NCBI RefSeq assembly: GCF_003576595.1
Contig: NZ_NQOU01000005.1
Coordinates: 1 to 64,000, forward strand
Origin: Neopusillimonas maritima
GTDB taxonomy: Bacteria; Pseudomonadota; Gammaproteobacteria; Burkholderiales; Burkholderiaceae_B
Length of the DNA: 64,000 nt
Direction of reading: 5' to 3'
Under the pieces are notes generated by a model. It was not told the origin of the DNA. It searched no databases and saw nothing but the letters and a program-made list of their open reading frames with translations. The number at the start of each line of letters is the position of its first letter. The stretch's first letter is position 1. Made by a program: the position numbers and the translations under genes. This document shows, piece by piece, positions 35,571-45,256 of the stretch.

Positions 35571-35966
<396 letters not shown>

Positions 35967-36018
35967 ATCGGTTGCCCCAATCGTATGCTTGCGGTTAAGT
36001 TGTAAAAAAGGAGGACAA

Positions 36019-36918
36019 ATGAAATCAGCATCATTGGTATTGGCACTCACTGTTTTTGTTACCGGCATGGCGGCGGCGCAAACTGAAAGTCGCCTCGATA
36101 GAATTCAGTCCGATCAGCAAATAACGTTGGGCTACCGTGAATCGTCGATCCCATTCTCCTATCTCGACGGCGACCAAAAGCCGGTTGGGTATTCCATGGA
36201 TATTTGCCGAAATATCGTCGAGGCGGTCAAACAAGAGCTCAAACTGAGTACCTTGAACGTTCGTGAGGTCCCGGTCACGTCGTCCACGCGCATTCCCCTG
36301 GTGGCCAATGGTACGGTCGACCTGGCCTGTGGGTCCGCCACGAATAATGCTCAACGTCAAGAGCAGGTCAGCTACGCGCCAACCACGTTTGTTACTGCAA
36401 CCCGGTTCGCCGCACTGAAATCGTCTAATGTGAAAGCGCTTGAAGACCTGAAGGGCAAAACGGTTGTCTCTACCGCCGGCACCAGTAATCTGCGCTGGCT
36501 GACTCAGGCGAATGCCGAACAAGACCTGGGTTTAAGGATTATTCCGGCCAAAGATCACTCCGAGGCGTTTCTTACCGTGAATAGTGGTCGTGCCGCCGCT
36601 TTCTTTATGGACGATATTCTTCTGGCCGGGCTAGTGGCCAATTCCCGCAATGCCAACGACTGGATGATTAGTTCGAAGGCGTACACAACCGAACCTTACG
36701 GCATTATTCTTCCCAAGAACGACGCACGTTTTAAGCAGGTTGTTGATAATGCGGTTATTGCCATGATGAAAGATGGGCGTTTGGAAAAAATCTATGATAA
36801 ATGGTTCATGCAGCCGATTCCGCCGCGTAATATCAATTTGAATTGGCCCATGACCGATGCCCTTAAAAAGGTCATGGCCAATCCCACTGATTCGCCTGAT
36901 CCCGCAACTTATCAATAA
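36019..36918 (+). CDS. gltI: Glutamate/aspartate-binding periplasmic protein
   Basis: Periplasmic binding protein of the PBP type II fold, 299 aa, for a polar amino acid importer. Signal peptide about 20 residues (LVLALTVFVTGMAAAQ). GYRESSIPFSYLD near residue 37-49 and PVTSSTRIPLVANGTVDLACGSATN are typical of GltI. The ATG at 36019 follows a strong AAAAAAGGAGG; a longer frame from 35887 overlaps glnB and is rejected. First gene of gltIJKL. Confidence 0.95.
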   Translation: MKSASLVLALTVFVTGMAAAQTESRLDRIQSDQQITLGYRESSIPFSYLDGDQKPVGYSMDICRNIVEAVKQELKLSTLNVREVPVTSSTRIPLVANGTVDLACGSATNNAQRQEQVSYAPTTFVTATRFAALKSSNVKALEDLKGKTVVSTAGTSNLRWLTQANAEQDLGLRIIPAKDHSEAFLTVNSGRAAAFFMDDILLAGLVANSRNANDWMISSKAYTTEPYGIILPKNDARFKQVVDNAVIAMMKDGRLEKIYDKWFMQPIPPRNINLNWPMTDALKKVMANPTDSPDPATYQ

Positions 36919-36944
36919 CCACCCCGGCCAGGAAAAATGTCCGC

Positions 36945-37685
36945 ATGAGTTACAACTGGAACTGGTCGGTTTTTTGGGATCTATCACCTGGCGGCAGCGG
37001 TACGTATATGGACACCCTGATACAGGGGTTGTACTGGACGCTGGCCGTTTCGACGGCCGCCTGGGTTCTTGCGCTGGCGTTAGGGGTCGCGGTGGGTGTT
37101 TTCAACACCAGTGGCCATCGCGGGCTTGAGCGTTTGTGCCGTGGTTACGTTGAGTTGTTTCGCAACGTTCCGCTCTTGGTTCAAATGTTCCTTTGGTATT
37201 TCGTTTTTCCGGAAGTTCTGCCAGATGCGTGGGGTGATTACATTAAAACGGCTGACCCGGTAATGAGTACCTTTTGGACTGCCGTTGTGTGTTTGGGGCT
37301 GTTCACCTCGGCGCGGATCGCCGAGCAGGTTCGGGCGGGTATTGAATCGTTACCTCGCGGCCAAACATTGGCGGCGACCGCCCTGGGGCTGACACGAAGG
37401 CAGGTGTATCGCTACGTGTTGCTGCCGATTACAGGGCGCATGATTCTTCCCCCACTGACTTCCGAGGCACTGAATTTAATCAAAAATTCTTCGGTCGCGT
37501 TCACGATTGGCCTACTCGAAATTACCGGCGCAGCGCGCTCGATGCAGGAGTTCAGCTTTCAGATTTTTGAGGCTTTTGCCGCCGCAACGGTTTTGTATGT
37601 GCTCATTAATATTGTCGTCGTGATTCTGATGCGCTGGGTCGAGAAAATGGCTCGGGTACCCGGTTTCATGGGCGCTGCAAAATAA
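36945..37685 (+). CDS. gltJ: Glutamate/aspartate ABC transporter permease GltJ
   Basis: Inner-membrane permease of the HisM type, 246 aa, five predicted membrane segments. The aromatic N-terminus SYNWNWSVFWDLSP is the usual GltJ start. The ATPase-contact loop is EQVRAGIESLPRGQTLAATALGL. 26 bases after gltI and 9 before gltK. Confidence 0.95.
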   Translation: MSYNWNWSVFWDLSPGGSGTYMDTLIQGLYWTLAVSTAAWVLALALGVAVGVFNTSGHRGLERLCRGYVELFRNVPLLVQMFLWYFVFPEVLPDAWGDYIKTADPVMSTFWTAVVCLGLFTSARIAEQVRAGIESLPRGQTLAATALGLTRRQVYRYVLLPITGRMILPPLTSEALNLIKNSSVAFTIGLLEITGAARSMQEFSFQIFEAFAAATVLYVLINIVVVILMRWVEKMARVPGFMGAAK

Positions 37686-37694
37686 GGATGGGCC

Positions 37695-38384
37695 ATGCAG
37701 GGTTTTGATTTCCAGGTTATTTTCGACTCCTTGCCGTACTTGCTCGGCGTTGGAATGGTTTTCACGTTGAAACTGACAGTGCTGGCAACCATTTTTGCCT
37801 TGATCCTGGGCACTTTACTGGCCATGATGCGGTTATCGTCGAATCGCCTTGTTTCAGGCGTGGCCGGCAGCTATGTGAATTTGCTCCGGGCGCTTCCGCT
37901 TATTCTTATCATTTTCTGGTTTTATTTTCTGGTTCCCTATATTGTCGGTTGGTTAACCGGCGAGGGGCGCCCGGTTCCCGTAGGTGGGTTCACGTCGGCA
38001 CTCATTACATTTACGTTGTTCGAAGCGGCTTATTTCTGCGAGATTATGCGTGCGGGCATTCAATCGATTCCACGCGGCCAGATTGAAGCGGGTTATGCGC
38101 TGGGGCTTAATTATTTTGGTGTGATGCGGCACATTGTTTTACCGCAGGCCTTTCGTAATATGGCGCCGGTGTTGTTAACCCAGGTTATTGTGCTGTTCCA
38201 GGACACATCGTTGGTTTATGTTTTGTCTTTAACCGATTTCCTCGGTGCTGCGAATATTGTGGCGCAACGTGACGGGCGCCTGGTGGAAATGTTTGTGTTT
38301 GCTGCAATCGTGTATTTTGTCATTTCCTACCTGGCCTCAAGGTTGGTGCGGATTTTGCAGGCGCGCACCGCAGTCGTGCGTTAA
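37695..38384 (+). CDS. gltK: Glutamate/aspartate ABC transporter permease GltK
   Basis: Second permease subunit, 229 aa. Contact loop EIMRAGIQSIPRGQIEAGYALGL. The segment VLFQDTSLVYVLSLTDFLGAA is typical of GltK. Together with GltJ it forms the membrane channel. Confidence 0.95.
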   Translation: MQGFDFQVIFDSLPYLLGVGMVFTLKLTVLATIFALILGTLLAMMRLSSNRLVSGVAGSYVNLLRALPLILIIFWFYFLVPYIVGWLTGEGRPVPVGGFTSALITFTLFEAAYFCEIMRAGIQSIPRGQIEAGYALGLNYFGVMRHIVLPQAFRNMAPVLLTQVIVLFQDTSLVYVLSLTDFLGAANIVAQRDGRLVEMFVFAAIVYFVISYLASRLVRILQARTAVVR

Positions 38385-38399
38385 AGGAGTACAGGTTTA

Positions 38400-39134
38400 A
38401 TGATTGAGTTCAAAAACGTCAGCAAGTGGTATGGTGATTTTCAGGTTCTGAAAAATTGCACTACATCAGTTGCCAAAGGTGAAGTGGTGGTGGTTTGCGG
38501 GCCCTCGGGCTCAGGCAAATCAACCCTGATTAAAACAGCCAACGCATTGGAGCCGTTTCAAGAAGGTGAGATTAGAATCGATGGTGTGTCGGTGGGCGCA
38601 CCCGGTACGAATTTGCCGGCATTGCGTGCAAAAATCGGCATGGTATTTCAGCACTTTGAACTCTTTCCGCATTTATCGGTACTACGCAATCTTACCTTGG
38701 CACAAGTGAAAGTATTGAAACGGTCGCAGGCGCAGGCGCAAGCGCGTGCTCGTGAACTGCTGCAGCGGGTGGGGCTTGAAGAACATATCAACAAGTTTCC
38801 AGGGCAGTTGTCGGGCGGGCAACAGCAAAGGGTTGCGATTGCCCGTGCGTTGGCAATGGACCCCATTGCCATGTTGTTTGACGAACCCACATCGGCCCTC
38901 GATCCCGAAATGGTAAACGAGGTGCTTGATGTGATGGTGGACTTGGCGCGAGAGGGTATGACCATGATGGTTGTAACGCACGAAATGGGTTTCGCGCGCA
39001 AGGTTGCTGATCGGGTCGTATTTATGGACCAAGGGCAAATTGTTGAAGACTGCACCAAAGATGAGTTCTTCGGGCAGCCCGAAGCCCGCTCGGAACGCGC
39101 CAAGCATTTTCTGTCTAAAATTTTGGCTCATTAA
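38400..39134 (+). CDS. gltL: Glutamate/aspartate ABC transporter ATPase GltL
   Basis: ATPase of the polar amino acid importer, 244 aa. Walker [10 protein letters not shown] (about 35-43), Q-loop [17 protein letters not shown], signature LSGGQQQRV, Walker [13 protein letters not shown] and H-loop [16 protein letters not shown] precedes the ATG. The four-gene set is complete, and glnB just upstream suggests nitrogen-linked use of glutamate. Confidence 0.96.
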   Translation: MIEFKNVSKWYGDFQVLKNCTTSVAKGEVVVVCGPSGSGKSTLIKTANALEPFQEGEIRIDGVSVGAPGTNLPALRAKIGMVFQHFELFPHLSVLRNLTLAQVKVLKRSQAQAQARARELLQRVGLEEHINKFPGQLSGGQQQRVAIARALAMDPIAMLFDEPTSALDPEMVNEVLDVMVDLAREGMTMMVVTHEMGFARKVADRVVFMDQGQIVEDCTKDEFFGQPEARSERAKHFLSKILAH

Positions 39135-39218
39135 TTTTCCTTCCGTTAACTTCTGTTTGCTTATCGTTTTGTGCTTGCATCAGAAGTACAGCGTTGGCTT
39201 TTCCGGTTTGATATCACC

Positions 39219-39977
39219 ATGGCGAAATCCTTTTCAAAGCAGGCGGACGAAAAAGTCCGCATTTCCAAACTGATGGCACAGCGCGGATTATGTTCGCGTC
39301 GTGAGGCCGACGCCTATATAGAGCGCGGTTGGGTGCGCGTCGACGGACAAGTCGTTTCCGAACTGGGCAGTAAAGCGTATCCGCATCAAACCATTACCTT
39401 GGCTCGTCAGGCGCAGCAACGTCAAACGGCTCGCGTGACTATTTTGCTCAATAAGCCGGTTGGTTATGTCTCCGGGCAGGCGGAAAGCGGTTACCGGCCG
39501 GCTGTTACTTTAATTACGCAGCACAATCAGTACCAACGCGGCAAGTCTCCTATTCGTTTTGAGCGCGACCATTTGCGGGGCTTGGCACCCGCGGGTCGGC
39601 TGGATATCGATTCACAGGGTTTGCTGGTTCTGACGCAAGATGGGCGCATTGCCCGTCAGTTGATTGATGAGCATTCCGATATCGAAAAAGAATACCTTGT
39701 GCGGGTGGAAGGCCGTTTGTCAGCAGGGGGGTTGAAAATGCTGAATCACGGCTTGAGCCTGGATGATCAACCCTTGAAGCCTGCGCAAGTGAGCTGGCTT
39801 AACGATGATCAATTGCGCTTCGTGTTGCGTGAAGGGAAGAAGCGTCAGATTCGCCGAATGTGTGAAATGGTGGGCTTGAAGGTTGTGGGGCTTAAGCGTG
39901 TTCGTATGGGGCGTATCGTGCTGGGCGACTTGCCACAAGGCCAATGGCGCTATTTGCCCGAGGGCGAGCGTTTCTGA
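39219..39977 (+). CDS. rluF: RluF-like 23S rRNA pseudouridine synthase
   Basis: RsuA/RluB/RluF-family enzyme, 252 aa. An S4 RNA-binding domain ([27 protein letters not shown]) precedes the catalytic motif with Asp in [19 protein letters not shown]. The end [28 protein letters not shown] is of the RluF kind (U2604). The ATG at 39219 starts at [14 protein letters not shown]; the frame opens at 39171 without support. The last 28 bases overlap the end of rlmJ on the other strand. Confidence 0.88.
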   Translation: MAKSFSKQADEKVRISKLMAQRGLCSRREADAYIERGWVRVDGQVVSELGSKAYPHQTITLARQAQQRQTARVTILLNKPVGYVSGQAESGYRPAVTLITQHNQYQRGKSPIRFERDHLRGLAPAGRLDIDSQGLLVLTQDGRIARQLIDEHSDIEKEYLVRVEGRLSAGGLKMLNHGLSLDDQPLKPAQVSWLNDDQLRFVLREGKKRQIRRMCEMVGLKVVGLKRVRMGRIVLGDLPQGQWRYLPEGERF

Positions 39978-40852
39978 ACCCCTTTTGATGCTTGTTTTTG
40001 AGCCTCATTTGAACGCAGCGTAAAAGTGGCAAACTTATCTTGTGCCAGTGTTTCCGCCAGCCACGGCAGTGTGTTTTTAAGTGACTTTTGAAGCGTCCAG
40101 GGTGGGTTCACGATAAAAATACCGCTCCCGTGCAAACCCAGCCCATCACGTGACGGCCTGTGCACGGTAAGTGACGCATTCAGCCAGTTAACGTCATGCA
40201 AGCGTTCCAGGGCACGTACCATTTCGGTGGCTTCGCGGCGCTGGACCAGCGGATACCAAATCAAATAGCATCCTGTTGGAAATCGCTTCAAGGCTTCCTG
40301 AAGACATAAGAGGGTTCTACGATAATCGGACTTGTCTTCGTAGGAGGGGTCGATGAGTGTGACGGCTCGTCGGGTGGGAGGTGGTAATAGTGCCTTTAGT
40401 CCGGCGAATCCGTCGCGCTCAAAAGTTTGAATCTTTTTCTGGTCTTCCGACGCCAACGAGGCGATATTGAGCCCCAGATTCCTGAACTCGGTGGGGTGAA
40501 GCTCGAAAAGACGAAGACGGTCTTTGGGACGCAAAAGGCTTAGAGCGAGCCAGGGGGAACCGGGGTAAAAGCGTGCCTCACCGTCGGGATTGAATTGCTC
40601 GATGGTCTCCAGGTAACGTGCAATCATGGGTGGCGGTTTCGCCCCAAGCAAGCGATCAAGGCCGCTTTCGTGCTCGCTGTTCTTCGAAGCCCACTCATCA
40701 GTCAGGTCATAAATGCCGGCACCGGCGTGGGTGTCGATGACCCAGTAAGGACCATCTTTCTGGTTAAAGTAATCAAGAACCTGCACCACGGTTGCGTGCT
40801 TGATGACGTCGGCATGGTTGGCTGCGTGGAAAGCGTGACGATAGCTGAACAA
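39950..40852 (-). CDS. rlmJ: RlmJ, 23S rRNA (adenine-2030-N6)-methyltransferase
   Basis: SAM-dependent rRNA methyltransferase, 300 aa. The invariant start [19 protein letters not shown] is present, along with [13 protein letters not shown]. The catalytic DPPY-like motif reads IDPSYE. The last 20 residues ([19 protein letters not shown]) lie past the usual family end and are the part that overlaps the RluF gene. Confidence 0.95.
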   Translation of the reverse strand: MFSYRHAFHAANHADVIKHATVVQVLDYFNQKDGPYWVIDTHAGAGIYDLTDEWASKNSEHESGLDRLLGAKPPPMIARYLETIEQFNPDGEARFYPGSPWLALSLLRPKDRLRLFELHPTEFRNLGLNIASLASEDQKKIQTFERDGFAGLKALLPPPTRRAVTLIDPSYEDKSDYRRTLLCLQEALKRFPTGCYLIWYPLVQRREATEMVRALERLHDVNWLNASLTVHRPSRDGLGLHGSGIFIVNPPWTLQKSLKNTLPWLAETLAQDKFATFTLRSNEAQKQASKGVQKRSPSGK

Positions 40853-41020
40853 AATAAGCCTTGTAACAAAGGAAACCTGAATTCGTTATTGTAGTCGTTC
40901 GGCCGCCTGTAATAGGGAGCAGACGGTGGTAAACTCGCTGCACTAGAACATGGCTGTTAATAAAACGGTAGCGTCGGCGTTTTTGTGCGCGCCGGCCCAG
41001 AGACTTTATAGGTTCGATGA

Positions 41021-42994
41021 ATGTTTGATTTTATTCGTTCGCATCAGCGTCTGATGCAACTTGTGTTGTTGATTCTGATTTTCCCTTCTTTCGCGTTGGT
41101 CGGAATCAGTGGATACACTAATTATGTATCGGGTGATGAAGACTTGGTGCAGGTTGGCGACGCCACGATCACGCTCCAGGATTTTGAAGCTGCGCAACGA
41201 AACCAAACGCAGCAATTGCAAGCGCGTATGGGGGCTGCCTTCGATCCGTCGGTACTTGAAACGCCGCAAGTAAGAGAGAGCCTGCTTGAGTCGCTGATCG
41301 ACCGGGGCGTTATCATTGATACGGCACAACGAGAGCATTTCAGCGTATCCGACACGGTTTTGCGGCGGGCGATTTCCGCTATCCCGGAGTTGCAGGTTGA
41401 TGGCCGCTTTTCGCCTGAGCGTTACAACGAAGTGTTGGCGTCAATGGGCATAAGCTCACGCGATTTCGAGCAAAGCCAGCGTTCCGAACTGGCTTTGCAA
41501 CGTGTTTTGGGGCCTATCGCGTTTACAGCCAACGTGCCGGCCACCGTCGAACAATACCTCTCCAAAGCGTTGACGGCTCAACGCACCGTGCGGCTCGAAG
41601 TGTTTGACGCAGCCGATTATGAAGCGGATATTCAGGTGGATGAGGCAGACATTCAGGCCTGGTACGAGAATAACCAAGAACAGTTGCGTGTACCCGAGTA
41701 CGTGAAAGCCGATTACCTCTTGCTGAACGAGGCGGCGGCAATGGCTGCAGTTGCGTCGCCTACTGAACAGCAATTACAGGATTATTACGAACAGAATAAG
41801 CGTCGTTATGTTCTGCCGCCGCGTGTGCAGCTCAGCCATATTCTGATTCAGGCCGGTGCCGATGCCAGTGCAGATGAAAAACAGGCGGCACGTAAGAAAG
41901 CAGAAGAGATCGCCACCCGTGTTGCCCAGCAACCGGACCAGTTTGCTGATATCGCGCGGGAATCTTCGGAAGATATCGGTTCTGCCAACCAGGGTGGGCA
42001 GTTGGGGTGGGTTACCCGTGGCACGTTGCCGCCTAACCTCGAGCAAGCGGTGTTTTCACTCGACAAAGGCGAGGTTTCCGGTGTAGTCGAGGGGCCTGAC
42101 GGTTTCCATGTGTTTTTGGCCAACGACGTGCAAGTAGAGCGCGGTGAAACCTTTGAGCAGGCAAAAGCCAAAGTTGAAGCGGAAGTGCGCCGCCAACTAG
42201 GTGCCGAGCAGTTTGCCGATATGGCTTCCCGCTTGCGTGATTTGGCCTACGACAATCCTCAAAGTCTTGAGCCCGCTGCGCAGGCGCTGGGCCTGGAGAT
42301 TAAAAGCGCATCCGGCATTGGCGCCGACCGCTTGTTGCCGGCCCGGCAGGTGAAAGGAAATGCCGCCTCGGCAGGGGAGGACGCCACGCTTCTTGAAGAC
42401 CCGCGTGTGCGGCGCGCCTTGTTTTCCAACGCGCTTATGGCGGAAAAGCAGAATTCCGGTGTTATCGAGATATCTCCCGACACAATGTTGGTGGTTCGGG
42501 TGAACGAAGTTGTACCCTCCCACATTCAGCCGTTGGAAGATGTGAAAGAGGTTATTCGACAAGCACTGGTGCGTGAGCGGGCCGCACAAGCGGCCATTAA
42601 GGCAGGCGAAACCGCTTTGCAGGCTTATCAAAACCAAGCCGAGAAAGCCGAGGTGCCGGAAGGTTTTGGTTCGGCTCAAACAATTAGCCGCTCTAATCCG
42701 CAGGGTGTCAACCCGGAAGTTTTATTGGCGGCGTTCGATGTTGCTTCAGATTCGTTACCCGCTTATACCGGTGTTTCGGGTGATTCGGGCTACGTGGTTG
42801 TTCGGGTGGAGTCTGCCGAGCAGGGCGCAGCCAATGAAAATCTGAACGTTGCATTGCAACGCGAGCTTGATATGTTGTGGGCCCAGGCTGAAGAACGGGC
42901 GGTTTTACGCGAGTTGCGCAAAACCGTGGGTGTTGAAATGCTGCCTGAAGCGCAGAACGTGGTTCAGGAAGGGCTCGACGACGAAGACGCTTGA
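41021..42994 (+). CDS. ppiD: PpiD-like periplasmic peptidyl-prolyl isomerase/chaperone
   Basis: 657-aa inner-membrane protein with one N-terminal anchor (about residues 12-34, MQLVLLILIFPSFALVGISG) and a large periplasmic part. A SurA-N-like chaperone region is followed by a parvulin domain at about 260-370 (RVQLSHILIQAGADASADEK, then NQGGQLGWVTRGTLPPNLEQAVF). It assists folding of proteins leaving the Sec translocon. The last 31 bases overlap the end of tesA on the other strand. Confidence 0.93.
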   Translation: MFDFIRSHQRLMQLVLLILIFPSFALVGISGYTNYVSGDEDLVQVGDATITLQDFEAAQRNQTQQLQARMGAAFDPSVLETPQVRESLLESLIDRGVIIDTAQREHFSVSDTVLRRAISAIPELQVDGRFSPERYNEVLASMGISSRDFEQSQRSELALQRVLGPIAFTANVPATVEQYLSKALTAQRTVRLEVFDAADYEADIQVDEADIQAWYENNQEQLRVPEYVKADYLLLNEAAAMAAVASPTEQQLQDYYEQNKRRYVLPPRVQLSHILIQAGADASADEKQAARKKAEEIATRVAQQPDQFADIARESSEDIGSANQGGQLGWVTRGTLPPNLEQAVFSLDKGEVSGVVEGPDGFHVFLANDVQVERGETFEQAKAKVEAEVRRQLGAEQFADMASRLRDLAYDNPQSLEPAAQALGLEIKSASGIGADRLLPARQVKGNAASAGEDATLLEDPRVRRALFSNALMAEKQNSGVIEISPDTMLVVRVNEVVPSHIQPLEDVKEVIRQALVRERAAQAAIKAGETALQAYQNQAEKAEVPEGFGSAQTISRSNPQGVNPEVLLAAFDVASDSLPAYTGVSGDSGYVVVRVESAEQGAANENLNVALQRELDMLWAQAEERAVLRELRKTVGVEMLPEAQNVVQEGLDDEDA

Positions 42995-43638
42995 TTGCTG
43001 TTGAGTAGCGGTTTCAGGTAAGTCCATACATGCTCTGCCAGAATGGCCTGAGCGGATTCATTGGGATGAATGCCATCGTCTTGAAAGTAATTTCGGTTGG
43101 TGGCAATGTCTTCAAGTAGAAAGGGCACCAGTGCGGTTTGGTGTTTTTCCGCCAACTCTTGAAAAAGGTTGTAGAACGCTTTTGTGTATGTTGGCCCGTA
43201 ATTAGGTGGAATGCGCATGCCGATCAGCAAGGTTTGCGCGTTGGCCTGCTTAACCAGAGTAATCATTTGTGTCAGGTTTTCGCGTGTCATATCCAGCGAT
43301 AAGCCGCGCAAGGCATCATTACTGCCCAACTCAATGATCACAATCGAAGGTTGATGCTTCTCGAGCGCATCGGGCAGGCGGGTTAAACCGCCACTGGTGG
43401 TATCGCCACTGATGCTGGCATTTCTGACCCGATATCCGGCAGAAATTTCATCCAGTTTTCGGTTAAGGTGTTCAACCCATCCACTTCCTCTTTCTATGCC
43501 GTATTCGGCGGCCAGGCTGTCGCCAATAACCAGCATCGTTTGTTCGTTTTGTTTCGGCGTTTCAGTTTGCGCCGCAGCGGTCTTGATGTGAATCAGGCAA
43601 AATAGGGAAGCAAAAATTATTAAGCAGCGAGTCAGCAT
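42964..43638 (-). CDS. tesA: TesA/arylesterase, SGNH hydrolase
   Basis: Periplasmic GDSL esterase/lysophospholipase, 224 aa, with signal peptide (residues 1-23). Block I VIGDSLAAEYG holds the nucleophile Ser, block II SISGDTTSGGL the Gly, block III LGSNDALRG the Asn, and block V DDGIHPN the Asp and His. Serine-rich tail NQASSSSSPS. Its ATG overlaps the ATG of ybbA on the opposite strand, so the two genes share bases at their starts. Confidence 0.94.
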   Translation of the reverse strand: MLTRCLIIFASLFCLIHIKTAAAQTETPKQNEQTMLVIGDSLAAEYGIERGSGWVEHLNRKLDEISAGYRVRNASISGDTTSGGLTRLPDALEKHQPSIVIIELGSNDALRGLSLDMTRENLTQMITLVKQANAQTLLIGMRIPPNYGPTYTKAFYNLFQELAEKHQTALVPFLLEDIATNRNYFQDDGIHPNESAQAILAEHVWTYLKPLLNSNQASSSSSPS

Positions 43639-44308
43639 GAGTTTGGTTAATTCCGTTGAAGTTCAAAACCTTTGCCGGCGCGTCACTGATCGGGGCGGCG
43701 AGCTGACAATTCTCGATAATATCAGTCTGAATGCACACCCGGGCGAGGCCATTGCCATTACGGGTAGCTCGGGTTCGGGTAAATCCACGCTGCTTGGACT
43801 CATGGCGGGGTTGGATGTTCCCACGTCGGGCTCTGTGCATTTAATGGGACACAGTTTATTTTCTCTGGACGAAGAAGGGCGTGCTGCATTGCGGGCACGG
43901 CATATTGGTTTTGTCTTTCAGTCGTTTCAGTTGTTGCCCAATTTAACCGCACTTGAAAACGTGATGTTGCCGCTGGAATTGTCTGGGCAACCGGCGCTTG
44001 AGGCCGCCACCCGGATGCTTGAGAAAGTCGGGCTGAAAGATCGTCTTCGTCACTATCCCAGAACTTTGTCGGGCGGCGAACAACAACGTGTTTCCCTGGC
44101 GCGGGCCTTCGTCGTTCAGCCTGACATTCTATTTGCCGATGAACCCACTGGCAGTCTTGACGAACAGAATGGGCAAATCGTTATTGAATTGATGTTTCGC
44201 CTGTTGAAAGAGCAGAATGCAACGTTAGTGATGGTGACACATGACCCGGCTGTTGCAGCACGTTGCGACCGCCAACTTAGGTTGCAGGGTGGTCGGCTGG
44301 CTACATGA
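43637..44308 (+). CDS. ybbA: YbbA/LolD-type ABC transporter ATPase
   Basis: 223-aa ATPase of the MacB/LolD type. Walker A GSSGSGKST near 42-50, Q-loop FVFQSFQLLPNLTALEN, signature LSGGEQQRV, Walker B ILFADEPTGSLD and H-loop VTHDP. The tesA-ybbA pair is conserved across proteobacteria. The permease ybbP that usually follows is not here; a DMT exporter gene follows instead. Its membrane partner must lie elsewhere. Confidence 0.92.
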   Translation: MSLVNSVEVQNLCRRVTDRGGELTILDNISLNAHPGEAIAITGSSGSGKSTLLGLMAGLDVPTSGSVHLMGHSLFSLDEEGRAALRARHIGFVFQSFQLLPNLTALENVMLPLELSGQPALEAATRMLEKVGLKDRLRHYPRTLSGGEQQRVSLARAFVVQPDILFADEPTGSLDEQNGQIVIELMFRLLKEQNATLVMVTHDPAVAARCDRQLRLQGGRLAT

Positions 44309-44383
44309 TTTTTTGTTATAAGCTTAAAACAGTGCTGTGCCTGTGGTATGTTACGTGCGGAAGTTTTAAGGGAAGCACGTGAA

Positions 44384-45256
44384 ATGATGGTTTTTTTTGC
44401 AGCACTGTTTGTTTTTATATGGTCTACCGGGTTTATTGTAGGTAAGGCCATCGTGCCTTATGCCGATCCCACTCTCTTCCTTTTTGTTCGAATTTGTATA
44501 GCAGCCGTGTTGTTTACCGGCGTGGCCTTGTACGGGCGGGTAACCTGGCCGCCATGGCGGGAAGTGCATAAGCACATGATCGCAGGTGTATTGCTGCAAG
44601 GGATGTATTTGGCGGGTATTTTTTGGGCTATTGCAGGAGGTGTTCCCCCTGCCATCATGGCTCTCATGGGGGCTTTGCAACCACTCCTTACCGCAGCTAT
44701 TGCCATCCCGCTTCTCAAAGAGGTTCCCACAAAACGTATCTGGATCGGCCTGACAATGGGGATGGTCGGTGTCTTTTTCGTCATACAACCCGCGTTAAAT
44801 AATGATGGGGTCAATGCCTTTCCTTTATGGGCATTTTTGGTGGGTGTTGCAGCAATTCTGGCCATTACTTTTGGCACAATTTTGCAGAAAACCTCTATTT
44901 CCCAAGTGGATATCCGCGTGGCGTTGTCGCTGCAAAATTTCGGGACACTGATCTTTTTAGGCATTTGTGTCCTTGTTTTGGGGGCTGATCGTTGGGTTTG
45001 GTCGCCGGAGCTTTGGGCGTCTTTATTGTGGGCGGCTTTTGTTTTAACGGGTATCGGCACCGTTTTGCTTATTTATATTATTCGGCGCGGCCAGGCGGCA
45101 ACGGCGTCTTCGTTGATGTTTCTGGCACCGCCCCTGGCGGCCATTGAAGCCTATTTTATGTTTGGTGACACGTTAGGACCGATTCAGTTACTGGGTTTCA
45201 TCGTGGTGCTAACGGGCGTTATTATTTGCAATACACGTAAGGGTGCCAAAGCATGA
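44384..45256 (+). CDS. DMT/EamA family transporter
   Basis: Inner-membrane exporter of the drug/metabolite superfamily, about 290 aa, ten membrane segments in two EamA repeats (about 5-135 and 150-285). Family markers: FIWSTGFIVGKAIVPYADP in the first repeat and ATASSLMFLAPPLAAIEAYFMFGDTL in the last. The ATG at 44384 follows AAGGGA, and the frame is open from 44348. It ends four bases inside the M23 peptidase gene. The substrate is unknown (amino acids or metabolites are typical). Confidence 0.9.
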   Translation: MMVFFAALFVFIWSTGFIVGKAIVPYADPTLFLFVRICIAAVLFTGVALYGRVTWPPWREVHKHMIAGVLLQGMYLAGIFWAIAGGVPPAIMALMGALQPLLTAAIAIPLLKEVPTKRIWIGLTMGMVGVFFVIQPALNNDGVNAFPLWAFLVGVAAILAITFGTILQKTSISQVDIRVALSLQNFGTLIFLGICVLVLGADRWVWSPELWASLLWAAFVLTGIGTVLLIYIIRRGQAATASSLMFLAPPLAAIEAYFMFGDTLGPIQLLGFIVVLTGVIICNTRKGAKA

